From: Williamsia muralis NBRC 105860
GTDB lineage: Bacteria > Actinomycetota > Actinomycetes > Mycobacteriales > Mycobacteriaceae
DNA length: 64,000 bases
Assembly: GCF_001598915.1 (NCBI RefSeq)
Contig: NZ_BDAP01000001.1
Coordinates: 1 to 64,000, forward strand
Direction of reading: 5' to 3'
In this document: positions 13,002 to 23,062 of the stretch, in pieces
Layout: each line of letters begins with the position of its first letter
Position numbering within the stretch: the first letter of the stretch is position 1
Position numbers and translations under genes: made by a program
Notes under the pieces: model-generated
Database searches by the model: none
What the model saw: only the letters and a program-made list of their open reading frames with translations
What the model was told of the DNA's origin: nothing

Positions 13002-16000
13002 TCACTTCGGCTTCGCGAGTGGGAACGCGAGCGTCTCCCGGATCGACTGTCCGGTGAGCAACATGACGATGCGGTCCACTCCGATGCCGAGTCCGCCGGT
13101 GGGGAACATGCCGTGTTCGAGGGCCTGCAGGAAGTCCTCGTCGAGTTCCATCGCCTCGGGGTCGCCGCCCGCGGCGAGCAACGACTGTTCGGTGAGCCTC
13201 CGGCGCTGCTCCACCGGGTCGGTCAATTCGGTGTAGGCCGTACCCAATTCGACACCCCACGCAACCAGGTCCCAGCGTTCGGTGACACCGGGGATGGTGC
13301 GGTGCTGGCGCGTCAGCGGTGACACCGACGTCGGGAAGTCCTTGTAGAACGTCGGGAACGTGGTCTGGTCTTCCACCAGGTGCTCGTACATCTCCAACGC
13401 GACCTGACCGGCATCCCAGTCGTTGCGGTAGGGGATCTCGTGCTTGTCGCACAGTTCCTTGAGGTACTCCACCTCCGAGTACGGGGTGACCTCTTCGCCG
13501 ATCGCCTCCGACACCGCGCCGTGCAGTGTCTTCACCGGCCACTCACCGGAGATGTCGACCTTCTCGATCTCCCCGTCCTTGCCCTCGATGTAGACCACCT
13601 GCTCGCCGTGCGCGGCGACCGCGGCGTTCTGGATCATCTCGCGGGTGAGGTGCAGCATGCGGTCGTAATCGCTGTGCGCCTCATACGCTTCCAGGCTGGT
13701 GAACTCCGGGTTGTGCTTGAAGTCCACACCTTCGTTGCGGAAGTTGCGGCCCATCTCGAACACGCGTTCCATGCCGCCGACGCACAGCCGTTTGAGGTAC
13801 AGCTCGGGAGCGATCCGCAGATACAGATCGAGGTCGTAGGCATTGATGTGTGTGCGGAACGGCGCCGCGTTCGCGCCGCCGTGGATCTGCTGCAGGATCG
13901 GCGTCTCCACCTCGAGGTAGTCGCGGCCGGAGAGGTAGTCGCGCATCGACTTCACGATGGCGCTGTGCACTCTCATGAGTTCGCGGGCTCGGGGATTGAT
14001 GGTCAGGTCCACGTACCGCTGACGCACTCGCGCCTCGGGGTCGGTGAGCCCACTCCACTTGTCCGGCAACGGATGCAGACACTTACCGAGCATCCGCCAG
14101 TCCTTGGCCAGCAGCGACAATTCGCCCTTGCGGCTGCGCCCCACCACTCCGCTGACCTCGATGAGGTCGCCGAGGTCGACGGTGCTTGCCAGGTCGAGGG
14201 TTTCCGGCTTCAGTGCGCTCGCATCCACGAGTACCTGCACGTCCCCGCTCCAGTCGCGCACATCGCAGAACACGACCTTGCCGAAGTCACGCATGCGGAT
14301 GACGCGGCCTGCCACCCGGGCGGTGGTCCCTTCGGGCGCGCTGACGGCCTGCGCGATGGTGTGGGTGGGCGGATAGGCGGGCGGATAGGGGTCGACGCCG
14401 GCCGCGGTCAGCTGTTCCAGTTTGGCCAGACGGACGCGGACCTGCTCGGGACGCCGCGGTCCGCGATGCTCGGCCTTCTCCTCGCTGGCGATCTCCGCGG
14501 CGATCGCGTCGATGTCGACACCGGGCGGCACCGAAGAGGCATCGCCGGTGAAGTCGTTGCCCTGCCCGAACTTCGGCAGCTTCACAAATCCTTCGTTGAC
14601 CACCGCGGCCAGGCCCACTCGCGGGATCGTGCGGCCGTCCTCGAAACACAGGAACCGGGGAACCCACTCGGGGTGGTACTTGGCGTTCGACTTGTACAGA
14701 GATTCCATCTGCACGAACTTCGACGCGAAGGTGAGAGCGCCGTACATCGCCCGCATGATCGGGCCCGCGCCGATCTGGCCGCCTTCTTCGAACACCACAC
14801 GGAAGGCTGCGAAGTTCATCGAGATGTCGAGGATGCCGAACGCTTCGGCGTTCTCGGCGAACTCGGTCACCATCGTCTCGACCAGCCCGTTGATCGAGTC
14901 CCGGTCGCGGCGCATCACATCGAGCGATGCGCCGGTCTGGCCCCAGGGGACAAACGAGAGCATGCCGACGACCTTCTCGTTTGCGGTGCCCGCGTCGCGC
15001 ACTGCCTCCACGAGGATGGACCGGCCGTCCGCAGGGTCACCCAGACGCCCCAGCGCCATCGAGAAGCCACGTTCTTCGTCGGTGTCGCGCCATTCGTCGG
15101 CGCGCGCGATCACCGCGGCCATCTGTTCGGGGGACAGATCCTCGTGGCGGGCGATACGCACAGTGATTCCGGCGCGCTTGGTGCGGGCCACCGACTGACG
15201 GACGGCCTTCATCTCCGGTCCGTTGAGGTTGTACCCGCGGGTGTGGACGATCGCCTCGTCGCCGATGTTGAGTGTGGTGAATCCGGCAGCGTCCCACGCC
15301 TCGGCGCCGGTGGCACTCACACCGATCGCGCCCGGATGCCAGCCGTACCGGTCGCAGATCTTGAGGAACTCCGCGATCGCGTCGGGCCAGTAGCGCTTGT
15401 CGCCCACGGGGTCTCCGCCGGCCATCGCCGTGCCTACCTCCACCCGATAGGTGATCGCAGCCATGCCGTTCGGAGCGAAGACAACCGCCTTGTCGTGGCG
15501 GGTGGAGAAATACGCCAATGAGTCGTCGCCGCTGAAGCCATCGATGAGCAGCCGCAGCAACCTCTCGTCGGTCGCGGTCATCGAGTTGTTCGACCGCTGC
15601 GAACGGAACAGGATCAACGCCGCGGCGATGAGCGCCAGAGCGCCGAGCAGACCCAGGAACGTCTCGACGGGTGCATAGGAATGGTGCTCGTCGAAGTCGG
15701 TCGAGAGGTCGACGGACCCGAACGTCACCACATGGTTGATCGCGTAGGGCAGTCGCTGGGAGGCGGTGAGGGTGTGGGGGAAGATCTCGACGAGCGCCCA
15801 GCCGATCAGCGAACCGATGACCAGGCCGGCGACCAGCACGCCGGCAGCGCGCCAGAGAGCGCCACGGCGCACACGGGTATAGAACTGCCGATAACTCGCG
15901 ATCAAATACATCAGGGCAAACACGTGCAGGACGACGCCGATGCAGATATTGATCCGCACCACGGTGTTCACGCCGTTTTCCGACGACAACGGCTCGAATA

Positions 16001-16373
16001 GGTAGAGCGCATTTCCGATGGCATAGACGGCGACGTACGCCACCGTGATCCACCACGCGATCCGCTTGCGGGATGCGAGTGCAAAGGCGAGCAGTGCCAG
16101 AACGAACGCCCAGGCGAAGCTGGTGTCGGGTGCGGAGATCAGATAGTTGTCGACGTAGTCGCGAGGCACCTCGGTGAGGCGCCGAAACTGCAGGGAGATG
16201 CTGCTGAGCAGCGAGATGGCGGCGAGGACGCCCGCAACCCAACTGACGTACCGGGGCGCGTTCTTGAACCATCCCGCAGGTGGGACCAGGCGAGCCGGCC
16301 GACGGGGCGCAGGAGTTGCCTGGCTGCTCACATCGATTGAGTCGACCGTGGTTTCGGGTGAATCGACGCTCAC
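13002..16373 (-). CDS. lysX: bifunctional lysyl-phosphatidylglycerol synthase / lysyl-tRNA synthetase LysX
   Basis: The 1123-residue fusion makes Lys-tRNA and transfers lysine to phosphatidylglycerol, giving the membrane positive charge and cationic-peptide resistance. The N-terminal half has about six membrane helices ([16 protein letters not shown] onwards). A cytosolic DUF2156 transferase domain follows (ATRHDK region; [11 protein letters not shown]). The C-terminal half has an OB fold ([18 protein letters not shown]) and the class II synthetase core with motif 2 [20 protein letters not shown] and motif 3 [12 protein letters not shown]. Its length is close to mycobacterial LysX. It is divergent from an S4-domain gene and heads a minus-strand run. 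Confidence 0.95.
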   Translation of the reverse strand: MSVDSPETTVDSIDVSSQATPAPRRPARLVPPAGWFKNAPRYVSWVAGVLAAISLLSSISLQFRRLTEVPRDYVDNYLISAPDTSFAWAFVLALLAFALASRKRIAWWITVAYVAVYAIGNALYLFEPLSSENGVNTVVRINICIGVVLHVFALMYLIASYRQFYTRVRRGALWRAAGVLVAGLVIGSLIGWALVEIFPHTLTASQRLPYAINHVVTFGSVDLSTDFDEHHSYAPVETFLGLLGALALIAAALILFRSQRSNNSMTATDERLLRLLIDGFSGDDSLAYFSTRHDKAVVFAPNGMAAITYRVEVGTAMAGGDPVGDKRYWPDAIAEFLKICDRYGWHPGAIGVSATGAEAWDAAGFTTLNIGDEAIVHTRGYNLNGPEMKAVRQSVARTKRAGITVRIARHEDLSPEQMAAVIARADEWRDTDEERGFSMALGRLGDPADGRSILVEAVRDAGTANEKVVGMLSFVPWGQTGASLDVMRRDRDSINGLVETMVTEFAENAEAFGILDISMNFAAFRVVFEEGGQIGAGPIMRAMYGALTFASKFVQMESLYKSNAKYHPEWVPRFLCFEDGRTIPRVGLAAVVNEGFVKLPKFGQGNDFTGDASSVPPGVDIDAIAAEIASEEKAEHRGPRRPEQVRVRLAKLEQLTAAGVDPYPPAYPPTHTIAQAVSAPEGTTARVAGRVIRMRDFGKVVFCDVRDWSGDVQVLVDASALKPETLDLASTVDLGDLIEVSGVVGRSRKGELSLLAKDWRMLGKCLHPLPDKWSGLTDPEARVRQRYVDLTINPRARELMRVHSAIVKSMRDYLSGRDYLEVETPILQQIHGGANAAPFRTHINAYDLDLYLRIAPELYLKRLCVGGMERVFEMGRNFRNEGVDFKHNPEFTSLEAYEAHSDYDRMLHLTREMIQNAAVAAHGEQVVYIEGKDGEIEKVDISGEWPVKTLHGAVSEAIGEEVTPYSEVEYLKELCDKHEIPYRNDWDAGQVALEMYEHLVEDQTTFPTFYKDFPTSVSPLTRQHRTIPGVTERWDLVAWGVELGTAYTELTDPVEQRRRLTEQSLLAAGGDPEAMELDEDFLQALEHGMFPTGGLGIGVDRIVMLLTGQSIRETLAFPLAKPK

Positions 16374-16435
16374 AGGTGTTGCCTTTCCGCAGCTGGTCCG
16401 CAGTAACGTTATCTCTCAGATGGGAGGATTGAACG

Positions 16436-16675
16436 GTGAGCCGAGAAACAGTTCCGATCCGAGACAATTCCATTCGACTGGGCCAATTCCTGAAGCTGGC
16501 AAATCTCATCGAATCCGGGGCCGAGGCAAAAGAAGTCATCGCGGACGGATTGGTCAGCGTGAACGGTGAGACCGAGACGCGGCGCGGCCGACAACTGGTC
16601 ACCGGCGACGTCGTGGAGATCGGCGGCACCGAGGCAGTGGTCGGCGGACCAGACGATGGTGCGCTCCCGGACTGA
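16436..16675 (+). CDS. RNA-binding S4 domain protein (YaaA/RlbA-like)
   Basis: This 79-residue protein starts at GTG, preceded by GGGAGGA. It consists almost entirely of one S4 domain: IRLGQFLKLANLIESGAEAK, then the alpha-L turn VIADGLVSVNGETETRRGRQL and GDVVEIGG. Small S4 proteins bind structured RNA, usually ribosomal. It is divergent from lysX across 62 bp, so the two probably share a regulatory region. Confidence 0.88.
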   Translation: MSRETVPIRDNSIRLGQFLKLANLIESGAEAKEVIADGLVSVNGETETRRGRQLVTGDVVEIGGTEAVVGGPDDGALPD

Positions 16676-16724
16676 TGTCCACGGCCGCGTTCAGCTGACT
16701 CGGATGCGGGCCGGTCAGCAGTGG

Positions 16725-16738
16725 TTACCGGTCGGTAA
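16725..16738. promoter_or_regulatory. palindromic operator upstream of rraA-like gene
   Basis: TTACCG-GT-CGGTAA is an inverted repeat with a 2-bp centre, 24 bp before the ATG at 16763. Its size and position suit a TetR-type repressor. No TetR gene is next to it. Confidence 0.5.
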
Positions 16739-16762
16739 GTAAGAGTCGTTAGGCTGAGGTGC

Positions 16763-17248
16763 ATGAGTGAGATCACCTTCGTCGCCACCGCCGACCTCGT
16801 GGACGAGATCGGCGAGGAGGTACGCAGCTGCGACCTCCAGTTCACGCAATTCGGAAAGCGCAGGGAGTTCGTCGGCCGGGTCACCACGGTTCGGTGCCTC
16901 CAGGACAACGCCCTGCTCAAGCAGGTGCTCGGCGAACCCGGCAACGGCGGGGTCCTCGTCGTCGACGGCGCCGGATCAGTGCACACCGCCCTTGTCGGCG
17001 ACGTGATCGCCGAACTCGGGCGGTCCAACGGATGGAGCGGGATCATCGTGCACGGTGCGGTCCGCGACTCGAAGCTGCTCGCCGGCATCGACATCGGTAT
17101 CAAGGCTCTCGGCACCAACCCGCGCAAGTCCACCAAGACCGGAGCCGGAGAGCGTGACGTCCCTGTTGAACTGGGCGGTCTGACCTTCAATCCCGGCGAC
17201 CTTGCATACAGCGACGACGACGGCATCGTGCTCGTCGCGGCCGAATAG
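16763..17248 (+). CDS. RraA family protein
   Basis: This 161-residue protein has the RraA/HMG-aldolase fold: [16 protein letters not shown], the glycine-rich [19 protein letters not shown], and the core [20 protein letters not shown]. Some family members bind RNase E and inhibit it. Others are 4-hydroxy-4-methyl-2-oxoglutarate aldolases or oxaloacetate decarboxylases, with the metal site in the G-x-x-R-D region visible here. The short length fits the RraA regulator branch. The stop is 12 bp before an aldehyde dehydrogenase gene, which argues for an operon and possibly a metabolic role. Confidence 0.85.
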   Translation: MSEITFVATADLVDEIGEEVRSCDLQFTQFGKRREFVGRVTTVRCLQDNALLKQVLGEPGNGGVLVVDGAGSVHTALVGDVIAELGRSNGWSGIIVHGAVRDSKLLAGIDIGIKALGTNPRKSTKTGAGERDVPVELGGLTFNPGDLAYSDDDGIVLVAAE

Positions 17249-17260
17249 GAGACATTGATC

Positions 17261-18814
17261 ATGGGCAAGCCAGATAAAGCCACGTTCGACCGTTTGCGGG
17301 CGCTCATCGCCATCGACGATCCGGACGCCCGCTCCACGCGCTCGGTTCTCGAGGCGTTCACGGGCGAGGAGATGACCACAATCCCGGTCGGCACCGCCGA
17401 CGACGTGCGGGCCGCATTCGAGCGGGCGCGCGCCGCACAGGTCGAGTGGGCGAAACTCTGGCCGCGTGACCGTGCCAAGATCCTGATCGACTTCGCGGCC
17501 CTGGTGCTCAAGAACAGGGATGCGCTGGCCGACATGGCGCAGGCCGAGACCGGCAAAGCGCGCGCCTACGCCCAGGAGGAAGTGCTGGACGTGTCGATGA
17601 CTGCCCGGCACTACGCCAAGACCGGCCCGCGGCTCCTGGCGGCGAGCAAGGTCAAGGGAATGCTGCCCCTGGCCACCGACGCCCGCGTTCGGTATCAGCC
17701 CAAGGGTGTCGTCGGCGTGATCTCGCCGTGGAACTACCCGATGACCCTGGCTGCCTCGGACGGGGTCGCCGCCCTGATGGCCGGTAATGCGGTGGTGCTC
17801 AAGCCCGACAGTCAGACGCCGTACTGCGCCCTCGCCGTGGTCGAGCTGCTCTACCAGGCCGGCCTGCCGAAGGATCTGTTCGCCGTGGTTCCGGGGCCGG
17901 GCTCTGTTGTGGGACAAGAGATCTTGGCTCAGGCCGACTACCTCATGTTCACTGGGTCTTCGGAAACCGGCGCGCAGCTCGCCGAGCAGGCCGGCCGTCG
18001 CCTGATCGGGTTCTCCGCCGAACTCGGTGGCAAGAACCCGATGATCATCACCAAGTCCGCCGACATCGACAACGCTGTCGAAGGTGCAGTGCGCGCCTGC
18101 TTCTCGAACTCGGGGCAGCTCTGTATCTCGATCGAGCGCATCTACGTCGAGAAGCCGATCGCCGATGAATTCTCCGCGAAGTTCGCGCAGCGGGTGTCGG
18201 CGATGAAGGTGGGCAAGTCCTACGACTTCTCCACGGAGATGGGGTCGTTGGCCTCGGCGGACCAGGTCGACACCGCCGAACGGCACGTCGAGGACGCCAA
18301 GTCCAAGGGCGCCGTGGTTCTCGCCGGCGGGAACCGCCGTCCCGAACTCGGACCTTTCTTCTTCGAGCCGACCGTTCTGTCCGGGGTTGCCGACGGGATG
18401 GAATCGTTTGCCGGCGAGACCTTCGGACCGGTTGTCGCCATCTATCCGGTGGATTCCGTGGACGAGGCCATCAAAGAGGCCAACAACACCGAATACGGCC
18501 TCAACGCAAGCGTTTTCGCCGGGTCATCGGAGGAAGGCCGCAAGATTGCCGCAGAACTGCGCGCCGGCACGGTCAACCTGAACGAGGGCTACGCGGCGGC
18601 ATGGGGTTCCACTGCGGCTCCGATGGGCGGTATGGGCAAGTCGGGCGTAGGCCGCCGTCACGGCGCCGAAGGGCTTCTCAAATACACCGAGCCCCAGACG
18701 ATTGCCGAGCAGCGGGTGATCGGTCTTGGTGGCATCAAGGGCGTGCCGCAGGGGCTCTTCCTGCGGACCGTTCCGGCGTTCGTGAAGTCGCTGAAGTTCC
18801 TGCCCGGTCGGTGA
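17261..18814 (+). CDS. gabD2: succinate-semialdehyde dehydrogenase (NADP+)
   Basis: This 517-residue aldehyde dehydrogenase starts at the ATG at 17261, with AGGAG 9 bp upstream; a TTG 6 bp earlier is the alternative. Key motifs are the cofactor and oxyanion Asn in GVISPWNYPMTLA, the general base Glu in FSAELGGKNP, and the catalytic Cys in NSGQLCISIERIYV. The overall sequence, including GKARAYAQEEVLD, resembles actinobacterial GabD2. That enzyme oxidises succinic semialdehyde to succinate, bypassing part of the TCA cycle. It is co-oriented 12 bp after the rraA-like gene. Confidence 0.85.
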   Translation: MGKPDKATFDRLRALIAIDDPDARSTRSVLEAFTGEEMTTIPVGTADDVRAAFERARAAQVEWAKLWPRDRAKILIDFAALVLKNRDALADMAQAETGKARAYAQEEVLDVSMTARHYAKTGPRLLAASKVKGMLPLATDARVRYQPKGVVGVISPWNYPMTLAASDGVAALMAGNAVVLKPDSQTPYCALAVVELLYQAGLPKDLFAVVPGPGSVVGQEILAQADYLMFTGSSETGAQLAEQAGRRLIGFSAELGGKNPMIITKSADIDNAVEGAVRACFSNSGQLCISIERIYVEKPIADEFSAKFAQRVSAMKVGKSYDFSTEMGSLASADQVDTAERHVEDAKSKGAVVLAGGNRRPELGPFFFEPTVLSGVADGMESFAGETFGPVVAIYPVDSVDEAIKEANNTEYGLNASVFAGSSEEGRKIAAELRAGTVNLNEGYAAAWGSTAAPMGGMGKSGVGRRHGAEGLLKYTEPQTIAEQRVIGLGGIKGVPQGLFLRTVPAFVKSLKFLPGR

Positions 18815-18819
18815 CCGAC

Positions 18820-18852
18820 GATGCCGGCCGTGTGTTCCGCGCGGCCGGCATC
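18820..18852. terminator. bidirectional terminator hairpin
   Basis: GATGCCGGCCG (18820-18830) pairs perfectly with CGGCCGGCATC (18842-18852) around an 11-base loop. It lies between the converging stops at 18814 and 18855. Confidence 0.75.
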
Positions 18853-18854
18853 AC

Positions 18855-19286
18855 TCAGGGCGTGCCCTGGACCTGTTGTTCCGCACACGCGATGACGGCG
18901 TCCAGATCGAGTCCGTACGGCGTCGCATCGACCAGGCTGTAACGCAGGAGCCGACCCGCCCCGCGCTCGACGAGACGCGCTGCGCCCCTGGGATTTCCGC
19001 GCAGATGATGCGTCAGGCCGACGCAGATCTGGGCCAGCCCCTGCCACAGCTCCCGTTCGTCGGGCGGGCATGTCTTCCAGCGGACCTCGAAGACCTCGTG
19101 GGCTGCGAACGGACGTCCGGCGTCGATGAGTTGACGTGCCAGCGCGATGGTTTCGGCGGGTGGTAACGGTTCTTCGGAGACCGGTTCGACACCCTCGGCG
19201 CCGTACGGCAGCGGCCTGCCCAGCTCGTCGCGCGGCCGGGCCTGCCGAGCGCGGCCGTCGGGGTCGCGGTCGCGACGTTCAGGCAT
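18855..19286 (-). CDS. DUF309 domain protein
   Basis: This 143-residue protein starts at the ATG at 19286 (MPERRDRDPDG). The core is the DUF309 helical domain: AARQ-type helix IALARQLIDAGRPFAAHEVFEVRWK, then ERELWQGLAQICVGLTHHLRGN and GAARLVERGAGRLL. The HEVFE motif has conserved acidic and His residues. Function is unknown. Its start overlaps the stop of the small upstream gene by 8 bp, so the two are translationally coupled. Confidence 0.85.
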   Translation of the reverse strand: MPERRDRDPDGRARQARPRDELGRPLPYGAEGVEPVSEEPLPPAETIALARQLIDAGRPFAAHEVFEVRWKTCPPDERELWQGLAQICVGLTHHLRGNPRGAARLVERGAGRLLRYSLVDATPYGLDLDAVIACAEQQVQGTP

Positions 19287-19482
19287 CGTCCACCTCGTTG
19301 CCCGTCCTGCCGCCCAGCCAGGCGAGGACCGCAGGATCAGCCGATTGCAGGCGCTGTACTTCTTCGCCACCGTCGCAGGTGCACATCGAGATGGTCACGG
19401 CAGAGGCGGTCCGGGACGTCACGCGCCATACCGCACCTGAATCCGTCCACCGGATCAGCGATTCGATCACGTTCTCGTCCAC
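19279..19482 (-). CDS. small conserved protein coupled to DUF309 gene
   Basis: This 67-residue protein is read from a GTG with a strong GGGAGGAA site upstream. The sequence (DENVIESLIRWTDSGAVWRV; CTCDGGEEVQRL; VLAWLGGR) suggests a small beta-rich fold with a Cys-x-Cys. The strong ribosome site and the 8-bp overlap with the DUF309 gene support it as real. No function is recognised. Confidence 0.75.
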   Translation of the reverse strand: MDENVIESLIRWTDSGAVWRVTSRTASAVTISMCTCDGGEEVQRLQSADPAVLAWLGGRTGNEVDDA

Positions 19483-19513
19483 GATTCCTCCCTTCCGGCG
19501 GTCGGTGTCAAAA

Positions 19514-19957
19514 CTATCCCGTCACATACCAACTCTGGGACAGCAGCAGGATCCCGGCAGTGACGAGCGCGGCCACTTTGAGCACTTCGGCGCCGATGTA
19601 CACGTGATGTGCGTGCGACCTCGGCGCTTGCTCGCCGGCGATCACCCGATCCGACCGACGGGTGAGCGGTGGTCTGACCACGATGACCTGAAACGCGAGG
19701 ATCGCGATCGCACACAGGCTTGGGATCAGCACCCGGTACGGGACGTCGCCGACCACCATCGCGATCGTCAATACAACCGCAAGGATCGCCTCGACTGTGT
19801 TCAGCGCCCGGAACACAAGCCGCCCGATGCCCAGTCCCATTTTCAGATCCACCCCGGGAGCGCGGAACTTCAGTGGAGCTTCCAGGAAGGAGATGGCCAG
19901 TACCATCCCCAGCCAGATGAAGACGCAGGCTGTTGCGATGGCTTGTGCTGTGGTCAT
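19514..19957 (-). CDS. four-helix membrane protein
   Basis: From the ATG at 19957 the 147-residue protein has helices IATACVFIWLGMVLAISFLE, TVEAILAVVLTIAMVV, LIPSLCAIAILAFQVIVV and VLKVAALVTAGILLL. Between helices 1 and 2 lies the conserved-looking APLKFRAPGVDLKMGLGIGR. A longer frame to 20083 exists but adds a hydrophilic, unsupported leader that overlaps the neighbouring SDR gene. It is divergent from that SDR gene across about 110 bp. Function is unknown. Confidence 0.7.
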   Translation of the reverse strand: MTTAQAIATACVFIWLGMVLAISFLEAPLKFRAPGVDLKMGLGIGRLVFRALNTVEAILAVVLTIAMVVGDVPYRVLIPSLCAIAILAFQVIVVRPPLTRRSDRVIAGEQAPRSHAHHVYIGAEVLKVAALVTAGILLLSQSWYVTG

Positions 19958-20067
19958 GCTGCGGGGGTCCCATCGTTCGGAGTCGTTCGCAGTGCCATCA
20001 TCGAGGACAAGGTGCCTCAGCAACAGCACGTGCTCGACCAGCGAGTCCACGACGACGGGAGAATCCG

Positions 20068-20916
20068 GTGACTCAACATCCATCCATCGCGGTCACGGGG
20101 GCTACCGGCAATGTCGGGGGATCGGTCGCGCGTGCCCTGTCGGAGGCCGGGACAGCTCTCCGGTTGGTGGTGCGTTCGCGCGGGCGCGCGCCGGTGTTGC
20201 CCGGGGCAGCGGTCGCGGAGACGAGCTACGGCGACCACGACGCCGCGGTCGCCGCGCTCGCGGACGTCGACACCTTGTTCATGGTGTCGGCCTCGGAGAG
20301 CGCAGACCGGCTGGACCAACACCGCACTTTCGTCGATGCGGCTGTCCGGGCCGGTGTGCAACACATCGTCTACACGTCATTCCTGAATGCGGCACCCGAC
20401 GCGACTTTCACTCTCGCGCGCGATCATTGGGCAACGGAGGAGCACATCCGCGCGTCGGGTGTGCAGTTCACGTTCTTGCGCGACAGCTTCTACATCGATT
20501 TCCTGCCGAGCCTCGCCGGCACCGACGGCGTGATCCGTGGCCCGGCCGGCGACGGCGCGGTGGGTGCGGTGGCGCGTGCCGACGTCGCGCGAGTGGCGAC
20601 CGCGGTTCTCTCCGATCCGGCATCACACCGGGGTGAGACGTACGACCTCACCGGTCGCGAATCAATCACCTTCGACGAGGTGGCGCGGATTCTCACCGAA
20701 ACCAGCGGTCGCACAGTCACATTCCACAACGAGACGATCGACGAAGCCTACGAGTCACGCAAATCGTATGGGGCGCCGGACTGGCAATTGGATGCCTGGG
20801 TGTCCACCTACACCGCGATTGCTGCGGGTGAACTGGCAGCGGTGACCGACAGTGTGGAGACCATCACGGGCCGGCCGCCGATGACATTGCGCGACTTCGT
20901 CGTCGGCTCGGCGTGA
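20068..20916 (+). CDS. NmrA/QOR2-type atypical SDR oxidoreductase
   Basis: The 282-residue protein starts at the GTG at 20068, with GGGAG 6 bp upstream. It opens with the NAD(P)-binding motif IAVTGATGNVGGSVARAL and has VHIVYTSF-like strand HIVYTSFLNAAP and the FLRDSFYIDFL segment typical of NmrA-like and NAD(P)H:quinone oxidoreductase-2-like proteins. These either sense NADP(H) ratio or reduce quinones. The classical YxxxK pair is not evident. The substrate is unknown. Confidence 0.8.
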   Translation: MTQHPSIAVTGATGNVGGSVARALSEAGTALRLVVRSRGRAPVLPGAAVAETSYGDHDAAVAALADVDTLFMVSASESADRLDQHRTFVDAAVRAGVQHIVYTSFLNAAPDATFTLARDHWATEEHIRASGVQFTFLRDSFYIDFLPSLAGTDGVIRGPAGDGAVGAVARADVARVATAVLSDPASHRGETYDLTGRESITFDEVARILTETSGRTVTFHNETIDEAYESRKSYGAPDWQLDAWVSTYTAIAAGELAAVTDSVETITGRPPMTLRDFVVGSA

Positions 20917-20928
20917 CCGTGCACGAGC

Positions 20929-20959
20929 GCTGACGATCCTGGCGGGAGCGCTCGTCAGC
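20929..20959 (+). terminator. possible terminator hairpin
   Basis: GCTGACGA (20929-20936) can pair with TCGTCAGC (20952-20959) around a 15-base loop, 13 bp after the SDR stop. The stem is modest and there is no T-run. Confidence 0.35.
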
Positions 20960-21088
20960 AACCCTGTGGTTCGCCGAAGGTTTTCGATCGTCGCTCGCAG
21001 GCTATGCCTACCTGAACAAACGTTGTAGAAACAGCTGGCCCCCGGGCGACGTCGGCCGGCTGATTCTCGGTTGCACCAGGAGATGCGA

Positions 21089-22426
21089 ATGACGGCTGAT
21101 GCCGAAACCGGAACACAGGCAACAGGCGATGAGCCCGCATCCAAACTGAAGCGGAAGATAACCGGCCCGCTGCTGTTCTTGTTCATCTTGGGTGACGTGC
21201 TCGGAGCCGGTATCTACGCCCTGATGGGAGTGCTGTCCGAAGAGGTGGGTGGCGCGCTCTGGGCCCCGCTGATCGTCGCCCTCCTGCTGGCCCTGCTCAC
21301 CGCCGGCTCCTATGCCGAGTTGGTCACCAAATATCCGCAGGCCGGCGGCGCAGCGATCTTCGCCGAGCGGGCCTTCAAACAACCGATCGTCTCGTTCCTC
21401 GTAGGTTTCTGCATGCTGGCCGCAGGCGTCACGAGCGCAGCCGGACTGGCGTTGGCCTTCTCCGGCGAATACCTCAAGACCTTCATCGATGTGCCGACCG
21501 TCCCGGCCGCGCTGGTGTTCCTGGCACTGGTGGCCTGCTTGAACGCACGCGGCATCAGTGAGTCGGTGAAGAGCAACGTGGTCATGACGATCATCGAGGT
21601 CAGTGGACTGGTCATCGTCATCGCAGTGGTCGGGGTGATGCTCGGCGAAGGTAGAGGTGACGTGTCCCGGGTGACCGAGTTCCCGGACGGCTCAACCCCC
21701 GCGATGGCCATCCTCAGCGGTGCCATCATCGCGTACTACTCGTTTGTCGGATTCGAGACCTCGGCCAATGTTGCCGAAGAGATCCGCAATCCCAGTCGCG
21801 TGTACCCCTTGGCCCTCTTCGGGTCGTTGGCAACAGCCGGGCTCGTCTACGTGCTGGTGGGACTCGCCAGCTCGATCGCCCTGCCCGCGAGCGTCTTGTC
21901 CGAGTCGTCGGGACCACTGCTGGCCGTTGTCGGGGAGTCCGGTGTCGGCATCCCCGACTGGGTCTTCAGCCTGATCGCACTGGTGGCCGTGGCCAACGGC
22001 GCTCTGCTCACGATGATCATGGCCAGTCGCCTCACCTTCGGTATGGCCGAACACAGGCTTCTGCCGAGCGCACTGGGGAAGGTGCTGCCCAAGCGGCGTA
22101 CCCCGTGGGCGGCGATCGTGGCGACGACGTTGGTGGCCATGCTGCTCACACTCACCGGAGACCTGTCGACATTGGCCGAGACAGTGGTGCTGCTGCTCCT
22201 GTTTGTCTTCATCTCGACGAATATCGCTGTGTTGGTGCTGCGGCGGGATCCTGTCGACCACAAGCACTTTCGGGTACCGACAGTCATTCCGATCCTGGGT
22301 GTCGCGTCGTGCGTGCTGCTGTTGACCCAGCAGAGCGGTGAGGTCTGGATGTATGGCGGGCTCCTTCTTGCGGTGGGTATCGCACTTCATTTCGCGGCGG
22401 TCTGGGTTCGTCGACGTGCCGCGTGA
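21089..22426 (+). CDS. APC-superfamily amino acid permease
   Basis: The 445-residue permease starts at the ATG at 21089, where AGGAG is 6 bp upstream; the TTG at 21071 and ATG at 21083 fit worse. About twelve membrane helices are visible. Helix 1 carries the substrate-binding GDVLGAGIYALMG, the diagnostic APC unwound segment. Helix 6 has IIAYYSFVGFETSANVAEE. It most likely imports an amino acid or related amine with protons. No neighbouring catabolic gene indicates the substrate. Confidence 0.88.
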   Translation: MTADAETGTQATGDEPASKLKRKITGPLLFLFILGDVLGAGIYALMGVLSEEVGGALWAPLIVALLLALLTAGSYAELVTKYPQAGGAAIFAERAFKQPIVSFLVGFCMLAAGVTSAAGLALAFSGEYLKTFIDVPTVPAALVFLALVACLNARGISESVKSNVVMTIIEVSGLVIVIAVVGVMLGEGRGDVSRVTEFPDGSTPAMAILSGAIIAYYSFVGFETSANVAEEIRNPSRVYPLALFGSLATAGLVYVLVGLASSIALPASVLSESSGPLLAVVGESGVGIPDWVFSLIALVAVANGALLTMIMASRLTFGMAEHRLLPSALGKVLPKRRTPWAAIVATTLVAMLLTLTGDLSTLAETVVLLLLFVFISTNIAVLVLRRDPVDHKHFRVPTVIPILGVASCVLLLTQQSGEVWMYGGLLLAVGIALHFAAVWVRRRAA

Positions 22427-22507
22427 CGCTCGCGTCTCGCGGTGCGGATGGCGCCGACGAGGGCGCGAAGCAGCCCGGGGTCAAATCCGGGTGGGTAGTC
22501 TCCAGAG

Positions 22508-23062
22508 ATGAGCAAACCATCTGTCCGACCTATGGATTCGGACACCGCGGGTCGTTTGCGGGCGGCGGAGTTCACCTATCCGGAGGTCGGTGCGACCGCG
22601 ACCGGTATGCCGTCCGGTTACCACCACCTGCGACGAGAAAGAGTCGTGGGATCGGGCGCTGCGGTGTTTCGTGAACTCGGCGACGCTGTTCTGAGATGGC
22701 AGGTGCAGCTCGGCGCCGGCCTGACGGTGACCAGTCCCGACGCGAGAGTCAGCGAAGGAAGTATCGGGCTGGTCGGGCTCGGCGTGGGTGCGGCCCGGCT
22801 GAAGGCGCCGGTGCGAGTTGTGTACGTGCTCGACGAGCCCGATCGCTGTGGTTTCGCCTACGGCACCTTGCCCGGCCACCCAGAAGCAGGTGAGGAGCTG
22901 TTCTGCGTCGAGCACCGAGCCGACGACAGTGTGGTGCTGGTGGTCGCAGCCTTCTCACGCCCACACTCGGTTCTCGCCCGGGCGGGCGGACCGCTCGGGA
23001 GACTGGGTCAACGCCTGGTGACGAAGCGCTATCTTCGTGCGCTGGACAATCCAGAGAGCTGA
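22508..23062 (+). CDS. DUF1990 family protein
   Basis: This 184-residue protein has the DUF1990 features: LRAAEFTYPEVGATATG near the N-terminus, GYHHLRRERVVGSG, FRELGDAVLRWQVQLGAGL, and RCGFAYGTLPGHPEAGEELF. The family is widespread in actinobacteria and has no established activity. Its 3' end overlaps the convergent merR gene by 34 bp. Confidence 0.82.
   Translation: MSKPSVRPMDSDTAGRLRAAEFTYPEVGATATGMPSGYHHLRRERVVGSGAAVFRELGDAVLRWQVQLGAGLTVTSPDARVSEGSIGLVGLGVGAARLKAPVRVVYVLDEPDRCGFAYGTLPGHPEAGEELFCVEHRADDSVVLVVAAFSRPHSVLARAGGPLGRLGQRLVTKRYLRALDNPES

Noticed and set aside
13380-15521. 713-codon open frame antisense to lysX
   Set aside because: It mirrors lysX codon structure and has no recognisable motif.
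22387-22515. Minus-strand frame with SGDYPPGFDPGLLRALVGA opposite the DUF1990 start
   Set aside because: It has a fairly protein-like pattern, but it needs a TTG start without a ribosome site and overlaps the DUF1990 start region; evidence is too weak.
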